Shown here: piece by piece, positions 53,598 through 63,245 of the stretch
Layout of the letters: every line of letters starts with the position of its first letter
How positions within the stretch are numbered: the stretch's first letter is position 1
Assembly: GCA_002270565.1 (NCBI GenBank)
Contig: NQMI01000025.1
Span: forward strand, 124,001-188,000
DNA from: Stenocarpella maydis
Taxonomy: Eukaryota; Ascomycota; Sordariomycetes; Diaporthales; Diaporthaceae
DNA length: 64,000 nt
Direction of reading: 5' to 3'
Position numbers and translations under genes: made by a program
Notes under the pieces: model-generated
The model's input: only the letters and a program-made list of their open reading frames with translations
What the model was told of the DNA's origin: nothing
Database searches by the model: none

Positions 53598-55316
53598 ATG
53601 CCTTCAATCGATGTCGCGATGGTGAGGAGCGTGAGGGGAGGAGTGATGGACATGGTTGCGCGCAGCTTGCAGGCAGGGCTTGAGTCGAGAGGCGTTGTTT
53701 CTGAGGCCCAGGGGCAGCTGTCAGACATCAAGCTGGCATTTTCCAGCTGGGATAATTGCATGCAGGCAACGTTTTGCAAGTAGGTTGGACTCTCGGTCTT
53801 CCCTGAAGCCTGTTTGATGTGCTAACATTTACCCAGGTGGCCAGTGATTGCAATCATCATAGTGGTAGGCCTGTTTGTTTTCTCCATCATCTGGTGTATA
53901 GCGAGATGCCTCTGCTGCGGCCTGTCCTGCTGCTGCGAATGCTGCTACTGCCTGAAGTGCTGTGGCAATTGCTGTGGATGTTGCGACACGCCCAAAAAGC
54001 ACAGGCGGAAGTACCTCGACGACCCATATGTTCCAGCCACCGATCACTCAGGCTACCGCTCGGAACCCGCCATGTCTGCAGGAGCTGTAGCGCCAGTGCG
54101 GCCAAAGGCTGCCGACCCGCCTCAGTACGCGACTTTCGACGTGTCCAAGAAGGAGGAAGGAGAGGACTCGCTGCCCGCAATGCCGACCTGGGGAGACTCC
54201 GAGACCAAGAGGCTGGAGGCTGAGGCCGAGGCGGTTGAGTTGCAGAATATTAAGAAAACGGAGGGCATGAGCCCGAACCAGCCACTGATGAACGGAATGT
54301 CACCCGCAGGCACGCCTGGCGCCACCACACCTATGGGACACAACGGCAGGAGTCCCTACGGACCACAGGGACCTCAGGCTGCAGCCAGCGGCTACATGGG
54401 TGCTGGCCCGGGAGCAGGTGCATACGGGCCACCGGGCCCAACCTACAACCCCATGTCTAACGGTTATGATCAGTCGCAGGCCTCATTCCACACGGGGCAA
54501 AGCTGGGGTGTGACGGGAGGCCAGGATTATGGACAGATGCCAGGACCATCGCCGACGGAATACGGATATAACACATCGCCGGCACAGACACCCATGTACG
54601 ATGAACACGGCGCATACAGCGAATACGGCATGCCAGGAACTGTCCAGCCAGCCGCCGACCAGTATGGGATGGCTGGCGCCCAGCCAGAACGGCGGGGACC
54701 TCCCAGAGGTGCCGTCGGTGCTGTTGGAGGGGCAGGCCCTCGTGCTTCTCCCGCTCCACGTGGCTCCCCGGCGCCACCGCCACAGCAGGATTTCGGGTTT
54801 GGCGGCGGCCAGTTTGATGAGCCCCCACGAACCTACTCCCCAGCTCCCGTCCAGCGCACATTCTCCCCTGCCCCCCCTCAACGCACGTTTTCTCCCAACC
54901 CTCAACAACAGTATGGCCCGGGACCTCAACGACAATTCTCCGCGGACTCGGCTCCAGGCCCAGGAGGCAGGAGACCGATGCCGCCAAGGGGGCCGCCATA
55001 CCGACAGTTCTCGGCCGACTCCGCTCCCAACCCCCAGCGACAGTACTCATCCTCATCACCGCGACCTCTTGCAGGTGGCGGACATGGACCCGGCGGCCGT
55101 GGGCCACCTCGGAGGCAGTACACGGGAGATGCCGGACCCGCGCCAAGGTCACCCGGTCCCATGAACAACGGGGGCTTCGACTTCGAATCCGGCTTTAGCA
55201 GACCGCCTAGAGCAAACACGTTTGACACATCCCACAACGGAGCTGGTAACGGTGGCGCTCCGCCGGAGGAGGCATCCGCATACCCGGGCTACAAGCCGTA
55301 CCAGCCAAAGCCATAA
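53598..55316 (+). CDS. Fibroin-3-related membrane protein with Cys-rich juxtamembrane region
   Basis: Proposed exons are 53598-53779 and 53837-55316 (553 aa). The intron has a GTAGGT donor and a CTAAC branch, and the junction gives FSSWDNCMQATFCKWPVI, the hallmark of the fungal fibroin-3-related family. A short outer segment is followed by one helix (about 63-80, VIAIIIVVGLFVFSIIW). Directly after it comes a Cys-dense stretch (C81 to C110, 16 Cys in 30 residues, including CCGLSCCCECCYC) and a basic stop-transfer (KKHRRK). Such clusters are usually palmitoylated, metal-binding or both. The remaining 430 residues are low-complexity Pro/Gly/Gln/Tyr with repeated motifs (RTFSPAPPQ, RQFSADSAP, RQYSSSS), ending YPGYKPYQPKP. 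Function in fungi is unknown. Membrane topology is inferred. Confidence 0.88.
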
Positions 55317-56026
55317 GAGGACCGCGCCAGCGGAGCCGAAAGCGTTGCTATCGAAAAGAAAAAAGCATTTCAACGATCGATAATTCTTTGCGAAATTCTT
55401 TGCCCCGGAGTTTTGGATATTTTCGCATTTTCACGTCATATTTGTATCCCAGCCATCGGAGCAGTGGGCGGCAGCCTCGGAAACCACCAAGCATTTTCTT
55501 GTCGCCTTTTGGTGACATCTATCTAATTCTCTAGCCACGTTCATACCATCCAGGACTTATTTCCCCCTTACCTGGTTGGTCTTATAAACTCTGATGTCTT
55601 TGTGTGTGGCGGTTGCCTGCGTTCGTTTCTCTTCATTTTTTTCGCGGCTACATGGGGAACGGAAGCGCACATAACGGGGCTCGACCCTACCAGCAGAGCT
55701 GGTTTCATTTGTCGTTATTCTTTTCATTGATGATGGGGTCTTCTTGGCTGCATGACGATGGGGTTTGAAGGAAGGGAGGAGAGCAATGTTCATTCTGTAG
55801 GCGGTGCTTGCCTGAACACCGAATACATCCAGATGTATATTTGGGTAGACCTGACCCTTGTGAACGGGGCTGTGACAAATGAAAAGATCAAAATATTCCG
55901 AGAGGCCAGGATCGATTCACGGTCCGCCGTCAGTCAGTCCACTCTGAAGCGAAGAGACTCCAAAAACACCGCGCTGTCTGAATTCCCGCCCCGTCCTGTG
56001 AGACACTGCGTCACCCTGGCCGTGTC
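55317..56026. other. Intergenic region between convergent genes
   Basis: About 700 bp. Carries the 3' UTR of the fibroin-3-related gene and the downstream region of the gap-interrupted gene. T-rich patches occur near 55,380-55,640. No gene is recognised. Confidence 0.5.
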
Positions 56027-56837
56027 TCATGTCTTCCTGCCCACGTTCTTCAGAGTCCTGGTCGCCCAGTCCCGCCTGTAGTGTAGCACCTCGACCTTGG
56101 GCGCAAACCGCACATGTTTCCTCCCCGTCTTGCGCCGTGCCCTTCTTCCTGCACCGCTGCCACCACCACCACCACCACCACCACCACGCATGCCGTCCGC
56201 GCTGGCACGGTTGCCACCGTCGGCAGGGGGGCGAGGAGGCCTGAACGGCCCGTATCCTCTCCGCGCCCTGCCGCAGCTCTCCGCTACAGCACCGCCCTCG
56301 CCGGCGAGCCCCCGAAACATGCCGCGCGGTCCCGCACCCCCATCATCAGCCCCGATCCTCACCACGCGCTCGAACGCCTCGGACAGCGGGCACCGGACCC
56401 GCTGGACCCCTGTGGGCACCGGGCACGCCGGGCGGACACGGCTGCGGCCCCGCGGTGATGGTCCTGCCTGGGTGCTGGCGTAGGGGGGCCCCGGCTGGGG
56501 GGGNNNNNNNNNNNNNNNNNNNACAGGTGGGAGGGGGACCCGCCGTCGGGGCCGCCGGGCTGCTGCTGTCCCTGTTCCTCCTGCCTCTGGTCTCATCCCT
56601 CCTCGTGTTATGGTCGGGCCTGCGGCAGGCGCCACCCATGGATTCGAAGTTGGCCACCTGGCACGCATCGCACAGTCTGTCGCGCTGGATGAAGGTGTGG
56701 CCTTTTGTTGCGCAACGTGTGCGGCGCGCCGCGGGGTGGGACACGGCCGGTCCGTGCTGGAGGCTCTGCGTACATCGTCTGATGGTCGAGAAGCGGTGGG
56801 AGCAGGTGCTGAAGTGGGTTGTCGTCAAGTGGCACAT
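56027..56837 (-). CDS. Cys/His-rich protein, interrupted by an assembly gap
   Basis: On the minus strand a protein starts at 56837 with a Cys/His/Thr-rich N-terminus (MCHLTTTHFSTCSHRFS, later RLCDACQVANFES) that could bind zinc. It runs into a 19-N gap at 56504-56522. Past the gap the same frame soon stops, while the neighbouring frame continues to a plausible C-terminus (KHVRFAPKVEVLHYRRDW, stop at 56027). One gene whose frame is broken by a wrongly sized gap explains both parts. The middle is very rich in Arg/Pro/Gly, which fits a GC-rich stretch that failed to assemble, and includes a Gly run encoded by a CCA/CCT microsatellite. No family is recognised. Protein length is unknown. Confidence 0.5.
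56504..56522. other. Assembly gap (19 N)
   Basis: Run of undetermined bases in a GC-rich stretch (flanked by GGGGGGG on the left). The true length is unknown. It shifts the reading frame of the minus-strand gene spanning it. Confidence 0.99.
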
Positions 56838-57423
56838 GTTGGCTGTGGGCCGATCGTCCGTGTTTGGCTTCTTGATGGTTGCAGGTGAGGACTCTCTGCC
56901 GGAGTGTCTAGTGCGGCTGGGAAGGCCGCACCAGTAGGTTGCTTCTGGGGGAGCCTGAAAGATTGCGGACACCTGCTTGTCTTGCAGGTGTTGTTGGTTC
57001 CGAACCGGCATCTGGCCAAGCATGAGACTGCAGGCACAGGTCCATCAGTTTGTGGTGCTGTGTTGTTGAGGTGGGAAAGCTGCTAGCTCAGCGTGGGTCG
57101 ACGCTCCTGATGTGTGTGAGCGACTTGAGAATTTCATTGTTATGGGGTGTGACACGGCGCTTTCTCTGCATGAAGGTACAAGGTGAATCACACTGTCTAG
57201 AACTGCTCACCGTATTGAGCCGGCATGGACTGGTTACAAGGCGAATGCTCCTTGAAGCGAATAGTCACAACTTCCCCCTTGCCACTCAGGTGGACTTCCC
57301 TTAACTGTATGTAATCTTGATGGCCTACACGGCCGACATGCCATGCCTTTATCCCGAGCCTGTACAGATGTGTCTTCAGGAATGAAAATCAGAAACTCCT
57401 TGCCATGCATGTGCTCTCCAAAT
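56838..57423. other. Intergenic region, 0.6 kb
   Basis: Upstream region of the gap-interrupted gene and 3' region of the multicopper oxidase gene. No other feature is recognised. Confidence 0.5.
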
Positions 57424-59563
57424 TCAGGAACCATCTCCGAACTGCCCATACCATATACTATCCTTTGGCGTCGAGCCCTTCTCAAGCTCGTCTATAGGTG
57501 CCTCGCACAATCTCGTGTTCTCTTCCGGTATCCTCCAGTTCCTCATCAAATCAAGTCTAGATGCGAACTGCATTGCCATGCCGGCCTCCGCGTGCCATAT
57601 CATGTGGCAGTGGAACAGCCAGACCCCCGGATTATCGGCAACAAACCGGACCAACGTCCATCCGAAGGGCTCGATGGTCGTGACATCCCGCCGGACGGGG
57701 TTCGCGATGATGGTACTATTGCTAGGGTCGAGCAGACCCTTGCCCTCGGCCTGGAGGCCTAGCTCCTGATACCCGGGGAAGTAGCCATGCCCTGCCGCCA
57801 GGACATACATCTGCGCGCCGTGTAGGTGGAAGGGGTGGTTGCCCTCGTCGAAGTTCTGGAGGATCAGGTCCACCACTTCGACTCGGCTCGAGCTGACGAC
57901 CAGCTCGTTCTTGGTGTCAAAGGCCTCGCTGTTGACGCCTTCTGCGTCGAACGACCGGTTGCCGCCGTTCAGGCCTTCCACCAGCCGATGGAGCGTTGGC
58001 GACCGCAGCTGTGGCCGGAATGTGCTCTGGTTCACGAAGCCCCTCTCCAGTCGCCAGTCACCAATTTCCACGTTTACCCGGAAATACCACGAGTGGTGCG
58101 CAAACTCGGGTGCAGAGCGCGCGGGCACGGGCCTGTACGTGTCGGGGGCCTTATCCTTGCATATCACGGTGAACCTCCCGCTGTCGTTCTCCGTGGTAGG
58201 GAGGACAGCCTGACCGCTGGCCGCGGGTGCTGTTGAGCTGTAGCGGATGACCGCCTGAGCCTCGGCGACGCCATCGTCAGGGAGAACATTCTCGGCGAAA
58301 CAGTGGTTTATCATTCTTGCCCGGAACCAATACAGATTGGACGGATCTGTCTGGTTGGCTGACAGTACAAGGCTGTAACGCTGGCCGGGTGCGATGAGAA
58401 GAGTCGAGTCGGACAGGGGCTCAACAGTCGCTCCGTCGACTTCGGTCACGGGGAGGTCTGTATGCCTGTCAACGCTGACTTCGAACCATGCAAACCCGCC
58501 GGCATTGATTACTCGAAGACGGTGCTTCTTGTTCGGCGCCAGGTCAAACGACGGTAGAGTGGCCGATGAGGCGTCGCAGTGACGGTCACGATGCAGTGAA
58601 CAGTCGACCTTGTTCGCTCCGTTGATGAGGGCCCCGTTCGGAGCTGGCGATGACTCGCTCCCAGGGGAGAGGGTCTCCCTCAGAAGGCCATCAGACAGAT
58701 CGTGGTACCAGTCCTGCACCATGACCACACGGTCCGAGTCGTATGGAATCGGCTGGTTGTCCCTTTCCTCCTTGGAAAGGATAATCAGGGGCCCAGCTAG
58801 GCCGTCGAGATTCTGAGCAGCCTGATGCCCATGGTAGAAGACTGTACAAGTACTTAGTGGAAGGGCCGGATATACGGTGTCCAGTCAACTCACATGAACC
58901 AGCTTGGCCCCCGGCCTTGAATTCGTAGCGGTACGACCGACCCGGCGCAATCGGGCATTGCGTGACTCCCACTGTTCCGTCGTTCCAGTTCGTCCCGTTC
59001 TGGAAGAGCCCGTGCCAGTGTATGGCAGTGGCGTTTTTGGCCTCGTTCACCACGTTAACGGCGATGGTATCTCCTTCGTTGCATAAGATCATGGGCCCTG
59101 GGAATTTCCCATTTATCAACATCATCGGCCGGAAGACCCCGTCCGGGTTGCCGGTGACATCGGAAATGACCCAGTGATACTCGCGCACCGTGGGAGGTGC
59201 ATCGTAGTCCCAGTCCGGGTCAATGATATAGTCGGATGATGGTCGCCGGAATGTGCTGACCGCATCGCCCTCTGTCTCCCCAGAGGAGACGTAGTTCAGC
59301 GCGACAGCCACGGCTGTCAAGAGGACAAGTCCGACCAGTGCAAATAAGCCTAGACGCCACCATCTCCTCCGTCGTTTAACATGGTCGTCATCATGGTAAT
59401 CCCCCAGCCTCTCGTCGTTGTCTTCTGACAAAAGGCGCTCATGCTGTTCATCGCCGGGGGTCGGGCCCTTTTCCTGCGCGACATGCATTTGCAGCTCGAG
59501 TTCGTCGCTGTCGCGATGTCGATTCGAGGGCGAAGACGAGCGGACCTGCCTGTAGCCGCCCAT
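57424..59563 (-). CDS. Membrane-anchored multicopper oxidase
   Basis: Proposed exons on the minus strand are 59563-58894 and 58841-57424 (695 aa). The donor is GTGAGT, and the junction reads GGQAGSFFYHGHQ. A charged cytosolic N-terminus is followed by one helix (about 70-92, LGLFALVGLVLLTAVAVALNYV), so this is a type II membrane protein, unlike Fet3, whose anchor is C-terminal. Three cupredoxin domains follow with all copper motifs: HWHG (H182), FYHGH, HPFHLHG and HCHMIWHAEAGM. The position ten residues after the type-1 Cys is Met, as in ascorbate oxidase and low-potential laccases. Many NxS/T sites suggest glycosylation. The family oxidises phenols, metals or ascorbate and reduces O2 to water. 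The substrate cannot be decided here. A longer N-terminus (Met at 59920) is possible but less likely. Confidence 0.88.
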
Positions 59564-60741
59564 CTTGGACAGCTGGGTGATCAAAGCTGCGGCTGCACTA
59601 GGATCAGATGGCTTCAGCGGCGGCCACTGGCATCTTTTCAGCGAAGACCACAGCGGCCGTGCGGCTGAGCGGACCCTAAGTGTGTCAGAGGTGAAGTCAG
59701 AATCCCCCTGTTCCTTCAAGCCAAGCCTCTCATCCGATGTTCGATGCCTTGACTTGATCGAAACAGATCGAGTATTATAACCAGGCTTAGTGAGTCGATG
59801 GTGCTGCCACCCGCACGTTAGATAGTGAATCCGATATATTCGGTCGATGAGAAGTCGAAAGAGGCGACAAATTCGCCCCTGATAGGGATAGCAGAGCCAC
59901 CAAGCAGGGTTACGCTGCAAGGGTCATGCAGGCGATTCTAGCGATCCGCTAGACCCTCTGCCAATACCCCCCTGAAACTTCACCCGTCACCACGCAACCA
60001 TACCCTTGATTACGTGTAGTTATGATGGCTCACTGCTGCATTACAATTGTTTATGTCTCAGACAAGTATAGTTCACAAAATGTTCTATTGAATAGGAGAG
60101 TACTTAGGTATGTAAATTTGATTTCTCATCTCTGTTCAACAACCCAAGGCTGGTTGGTTTCATTTTTAATCCGCTCACAATTCCCCTTAGAAAAAGGAGC
60201 TGCAGCGGTCCCCTCATAGTCGTGTGTTACACAAGACATACAATACCAATAACAACAAATTTCAAAACATAATAGCTACTTACTAATAAAAATAAAGATA
60301 GCCCTGTGGTAAGGGTACTTGAGTAGTTGAGACTGACTTTAAGCTGTGTGTAGACTAGAACCACTAAGATAAGGAGCTTGAGGCCAAACCTAAGGCCTAG
60401 GATTTGCCCTGAATGAATAGCTACTTACTGCTGCGCATATACCCCCCTCCCGAGGGATAGCCGAGTAACCTTAAGTAATGTCCTATATGAATGACTATGC
60501 TTGAACACCTTTTAAGCTAGGTCTCCGACTATAGTATTCTTGTTTAATGGATTGATCTGGCCTTGTAATTATGAGAATTTGTATGTGTGACGTATATAGT
60601 AATAAGCCTGCGTGGCTGGATTATATGTTTCTACCTAGGGAGTTTACCATAGTCTAATTATATAACAGGAAGATGTCTGTAGGTTGCACGTAAGCCGAAA
60701 AGAACTTGACAATACATTCCTCAGCAGCCTAATTTTGCTTT
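59564..60741. other. AT-rich intergenic region, 1.2 kb
   Basis: From about 60,020 to 60,700 the sequence is clearly more AT-rich than the rest of the window, with stop-dense frames. A 14-bp direct repeat AATAGCTACTTACT occurs at 60271-60284 and 60416-60429. No gene or recognisable transposon remnant is seen. It marks the change from gene-dense core to degenerate accessory sequence. Confidence 0.6.
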
Positions 60742-61704
60742 TTACGCAGTGGCAAAGAGAGTCTGGTAAGCCCAAACTCCACCTCCTGAGTACAGGGACT
60801 TCAACGTTGCCCAAGTCTGCAGTACTGAAGCCACGCATGAGACAACTGACAGAATCAATACAACCAATGCAATCCAGAAAGTATGCCACTGCAAAGGATT
60901 CCTCCTATCTACCCACAATTGCCTCCAGTCATCGGGCGGTTTCATATAGGTCTAACAGACGCTCACCCCACATGTGCAGTACGGGAACTCGTAGAAGCTT
61001 AGCCGTCCCGGCTCATCAACGGGCCATAGCTCATCAAAGCGTTGGCTATGCCGTCTTAGCAAATCATGAGTGCCCTGATCCGAGCAAGGAAAGAGAAGGT
61101 TAAAGTGATGATCGTCTCTCGAAGCAGACAGCCTGGGAAGATTCTGCACTCAGATTCTGCCGTTCCGGGGCTTTGCCTTTCATCAGCTACCATGACGAAC
61201 AAGCTTGACAGATTAGGATACTCACTTTGCCACTTGGTCTGATCCGTAGTCAATATGGCCTTGCAAAATCGCCTTGTGGGGAAAAACCCAGAGGACCTTC
61301 TTATGGCGATTTAGCCTCAGATGGTTCGCGAGACAACGCGTCTATTTCAACTTTAGTCCGCAGATCTTCACGAGATTCGTGGCTGTAAAATGAGGATCGA
61401 TTCGAGACTCCTTTAGAGATGGCCCGAGACTTGATTGGGGGAACAAAGACCCGATGAATCCATCCAAGCTTAAGTCTTCTAGCCATGGCTTTCGGGGTGC
61501 TTCAACCACCATTCCAATATTGTCGTCGAGAACGTTGACCATGAGCCACATCCGGACACTTAGATCACACAAAGGACCAAGTGAGCGCTCATTTTGGTAC
61601 TCATGGTTAAGGCGTATCATCTTTATGACAGTTGAGAGCTGTTGGTTTTTATTGCGCCGAAGTATCCTTGTGATGTCCGGGATGTCGTGATGTGTCTTCT
61701 CGCG
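60742..61704 (-). pseudogene. Decayed gene with C-terminal TM (DRRNPLQW family)
   Basis: Minus-strand remnants read in order as one protein. Upstream homology-like sequence (DIPDITRILRRNKNQQLSTV) leads into MIRLNHEYQNERSLGPLCDL and SVRMWLMVNVLDD. Next come FTATNLVKICGLKLK, an in-frame TAG (61344-61342), then TRCLANHLRLNRHKKVLWVF. After a possible GTGAGT intron (donor at 61235), WPVDEPGRLSFYEFP continues. The frame then changes into MWGERLLDLYETAR and changes back to DDWRQLWVDRRNPLQWHTFW plus a terminal hydrophobic helix. The TAG stands where I would expect Trp; TGG to TAG is C-to-T in a CpA context on the other strand, the pattern left by RIP. I know the C-terminal motif as common in uncharacterised ascomycete proteins but have no function for it. 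The outer limits are approximate. Confidence 0.6.
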
Positions 61705-61717
61705 AAGCCATCAAGGC

Positions 61718-62437
61718 CTGGTTGCAGGTTCTGTCATCGGTGGAGTCAGTCTCGCCGGGCTTTTCGAAGTCTGTATGGAATGCTTCGAGTGTGTCCAAGT
61801 CAGCCATCAGCTCGGCAAGGACTACCAGACGGCAGTCCTGAAGCTCGGCCTTCTCAAACTTTGACTTTCCAGATGGTTTGCTATTGTCAGAGACTTGGCA
61901 GCTACCGTACAATCCGGAAGAGGAGTAAAGAAGGCACATAACACCCTAGACAAAATCATCTACCTGTTCAGGCAGACCCAAAGACAGTCTAAGAAATTCC
62001 AAGTGCTGTCGAGTGGCTCTGGCGAAGGCAGCACAGGGAGAGCACCGGGTGTGGGCGATGACCTCGAGGTGATCCACCAGAAGATGAGAAGCCTTGCACT
62101 CGAGCGTCAGGAACACAGAATCTCCAGACAAAAGGTCAAATGGGCTCTATATGAAGAAAAACAGTTCAAGCGCCTGATTGAAGACATTGATCCTCTGGTC
62201 AGGGGTTTGGTAGAAGTGTTCCCAGTCACAAAGGCCCGGGAGCTCAGACTCAGCCTTGAAGAGGCACGAGAAATCCAAGAGAGTACCGCAAGGGGTGCTG
62301 AGATGCTCCATGGGCCCAACGAAGGCGAGGACGAGTTGCTCCGGGAGGCAATGGCTGAGTTGATGACTGGCCAGTCCAAACCCCACCTACCAGGGGGAAA
62401 GGGGGGCAGTTGGAAGCCTTATATACACCTTGTATAA
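61718..62437 (+). pseudogene. HeLo-domain (HET-S/NLR-associated) gene with internal stop and no start codon
   Basis: On the plus strand a HeLo domain (prion-inhibition and propagation family) reads from GLVAGSVIGGVSLAGLFEV through ECFECVQVSHQLGKDYQTAV, meets an in-frame TGA at 61862-61864 just before LSRW, and continues in the same frame to a stop at 62437. Later HeLo features are present: TLDKIIYLFRQTQ, KVKWALYEEKQFKRLIEDID and PLVRGLVEVF. The TGA replaces a position usually held by Arg, so one base change explains it. No ATG is in frame upstream before a stop at about 61,695, so the first exon is lost or unrecognised. The protein ends about 50 residues after the domain, with no recognisable amyloid motif. 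HeLo proteins act in fungal programmed cell death and allorecognition. The gene is probably dead. Confidence 0.7.
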
Positions 62438-63245
62438 TAACGATAATATGTAATTAATATTATTATTATGTTAAATGACCTCCTTTCCTGTACTTGGCAT
62501 TCTCTAGGAGATTTGGTTCAGTTTGGAGCCTATATTGGGTATGGAGATTAATTACCTCGGTATTTTAAGGGGATAGCTGTAGTCACTGGAACTGGGAGCC
62601 TGTATAGGGAGAACAAGGCAGAAGACCACCACGGTCAAGGGTCCGTCTTCTCTAATAGAAAAACTGTGGAGGAAGGGTGAAGACATAGCGTTCTTCTAAA
62701 GGAGACGTGGCGACATGCAGCGGTACAGCCTGAATTCTCGAGCATAACGAATGACGGCATGAATCACCTGGATAAGTAGCTAATCTCCCTGCTCATGGCC
62801 TGCTCAAAGATACCTACTTACCTAGGTAGGTACTGTAGCAGTTAGCGATGGGGCAAATGCCCTGATACTTCCAGACAAAGGAGACCTAAGATCAGTCTAA
62901 GTGAACCAACACCAAAGGACTGAATCCAATGGATTAGTTCCGTGGGCCCCACAGGCTTTGTACGATAATACAGGCCCTGCCCTGGAGTTGTTTACAGAAA
63001 GACAGCAGGTAGTTGAAGCCTGGCTGCCGAGCAACTGAGAATGACCTGCTGCCATGGTGAAAGCGGGGGAAAGACGTCTGGGATCCTGTTTCAAGGAAGC
63101 CAATCCACCTCTCACTCCACAGAGCTGTCCTTCCATTCAACCATCCATTTGTTGATACCCTCCACATCCATCAAATGCTCGTGACTATGCTTTGTAAATA
63201 AGCCTGGTCACCTGGGCACTCTTCGAAATCCAACATTGACAGGCA
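62438..63245. other. Intergenic region, 0.8 kb
   Basis: AT-rich at the start (62440-62480, TTATTATTATG-like) and containing an ACCTACTTACCTAGGTAGGT-type inverted motif near 62,813-62,835. No gene is recognised. Confidence 0.5.

Noticed and set aside
61862..61864. RIP as the cause of the TGA in the HeLo gene
   Set aside because: If it came from CGA, the change is C to T in a CpG, not the CpA context preferred by RIP; ordinary deamination or error is as likely. The TAG in the neighbouring gene does fit RIP.
57424..63000. Secondary-metabolite gene cluster around the multicopper oxidase
   Set aside because: No PKS, NRPS, terpene cyclase, P450 or pathway regulator is visible nearby.
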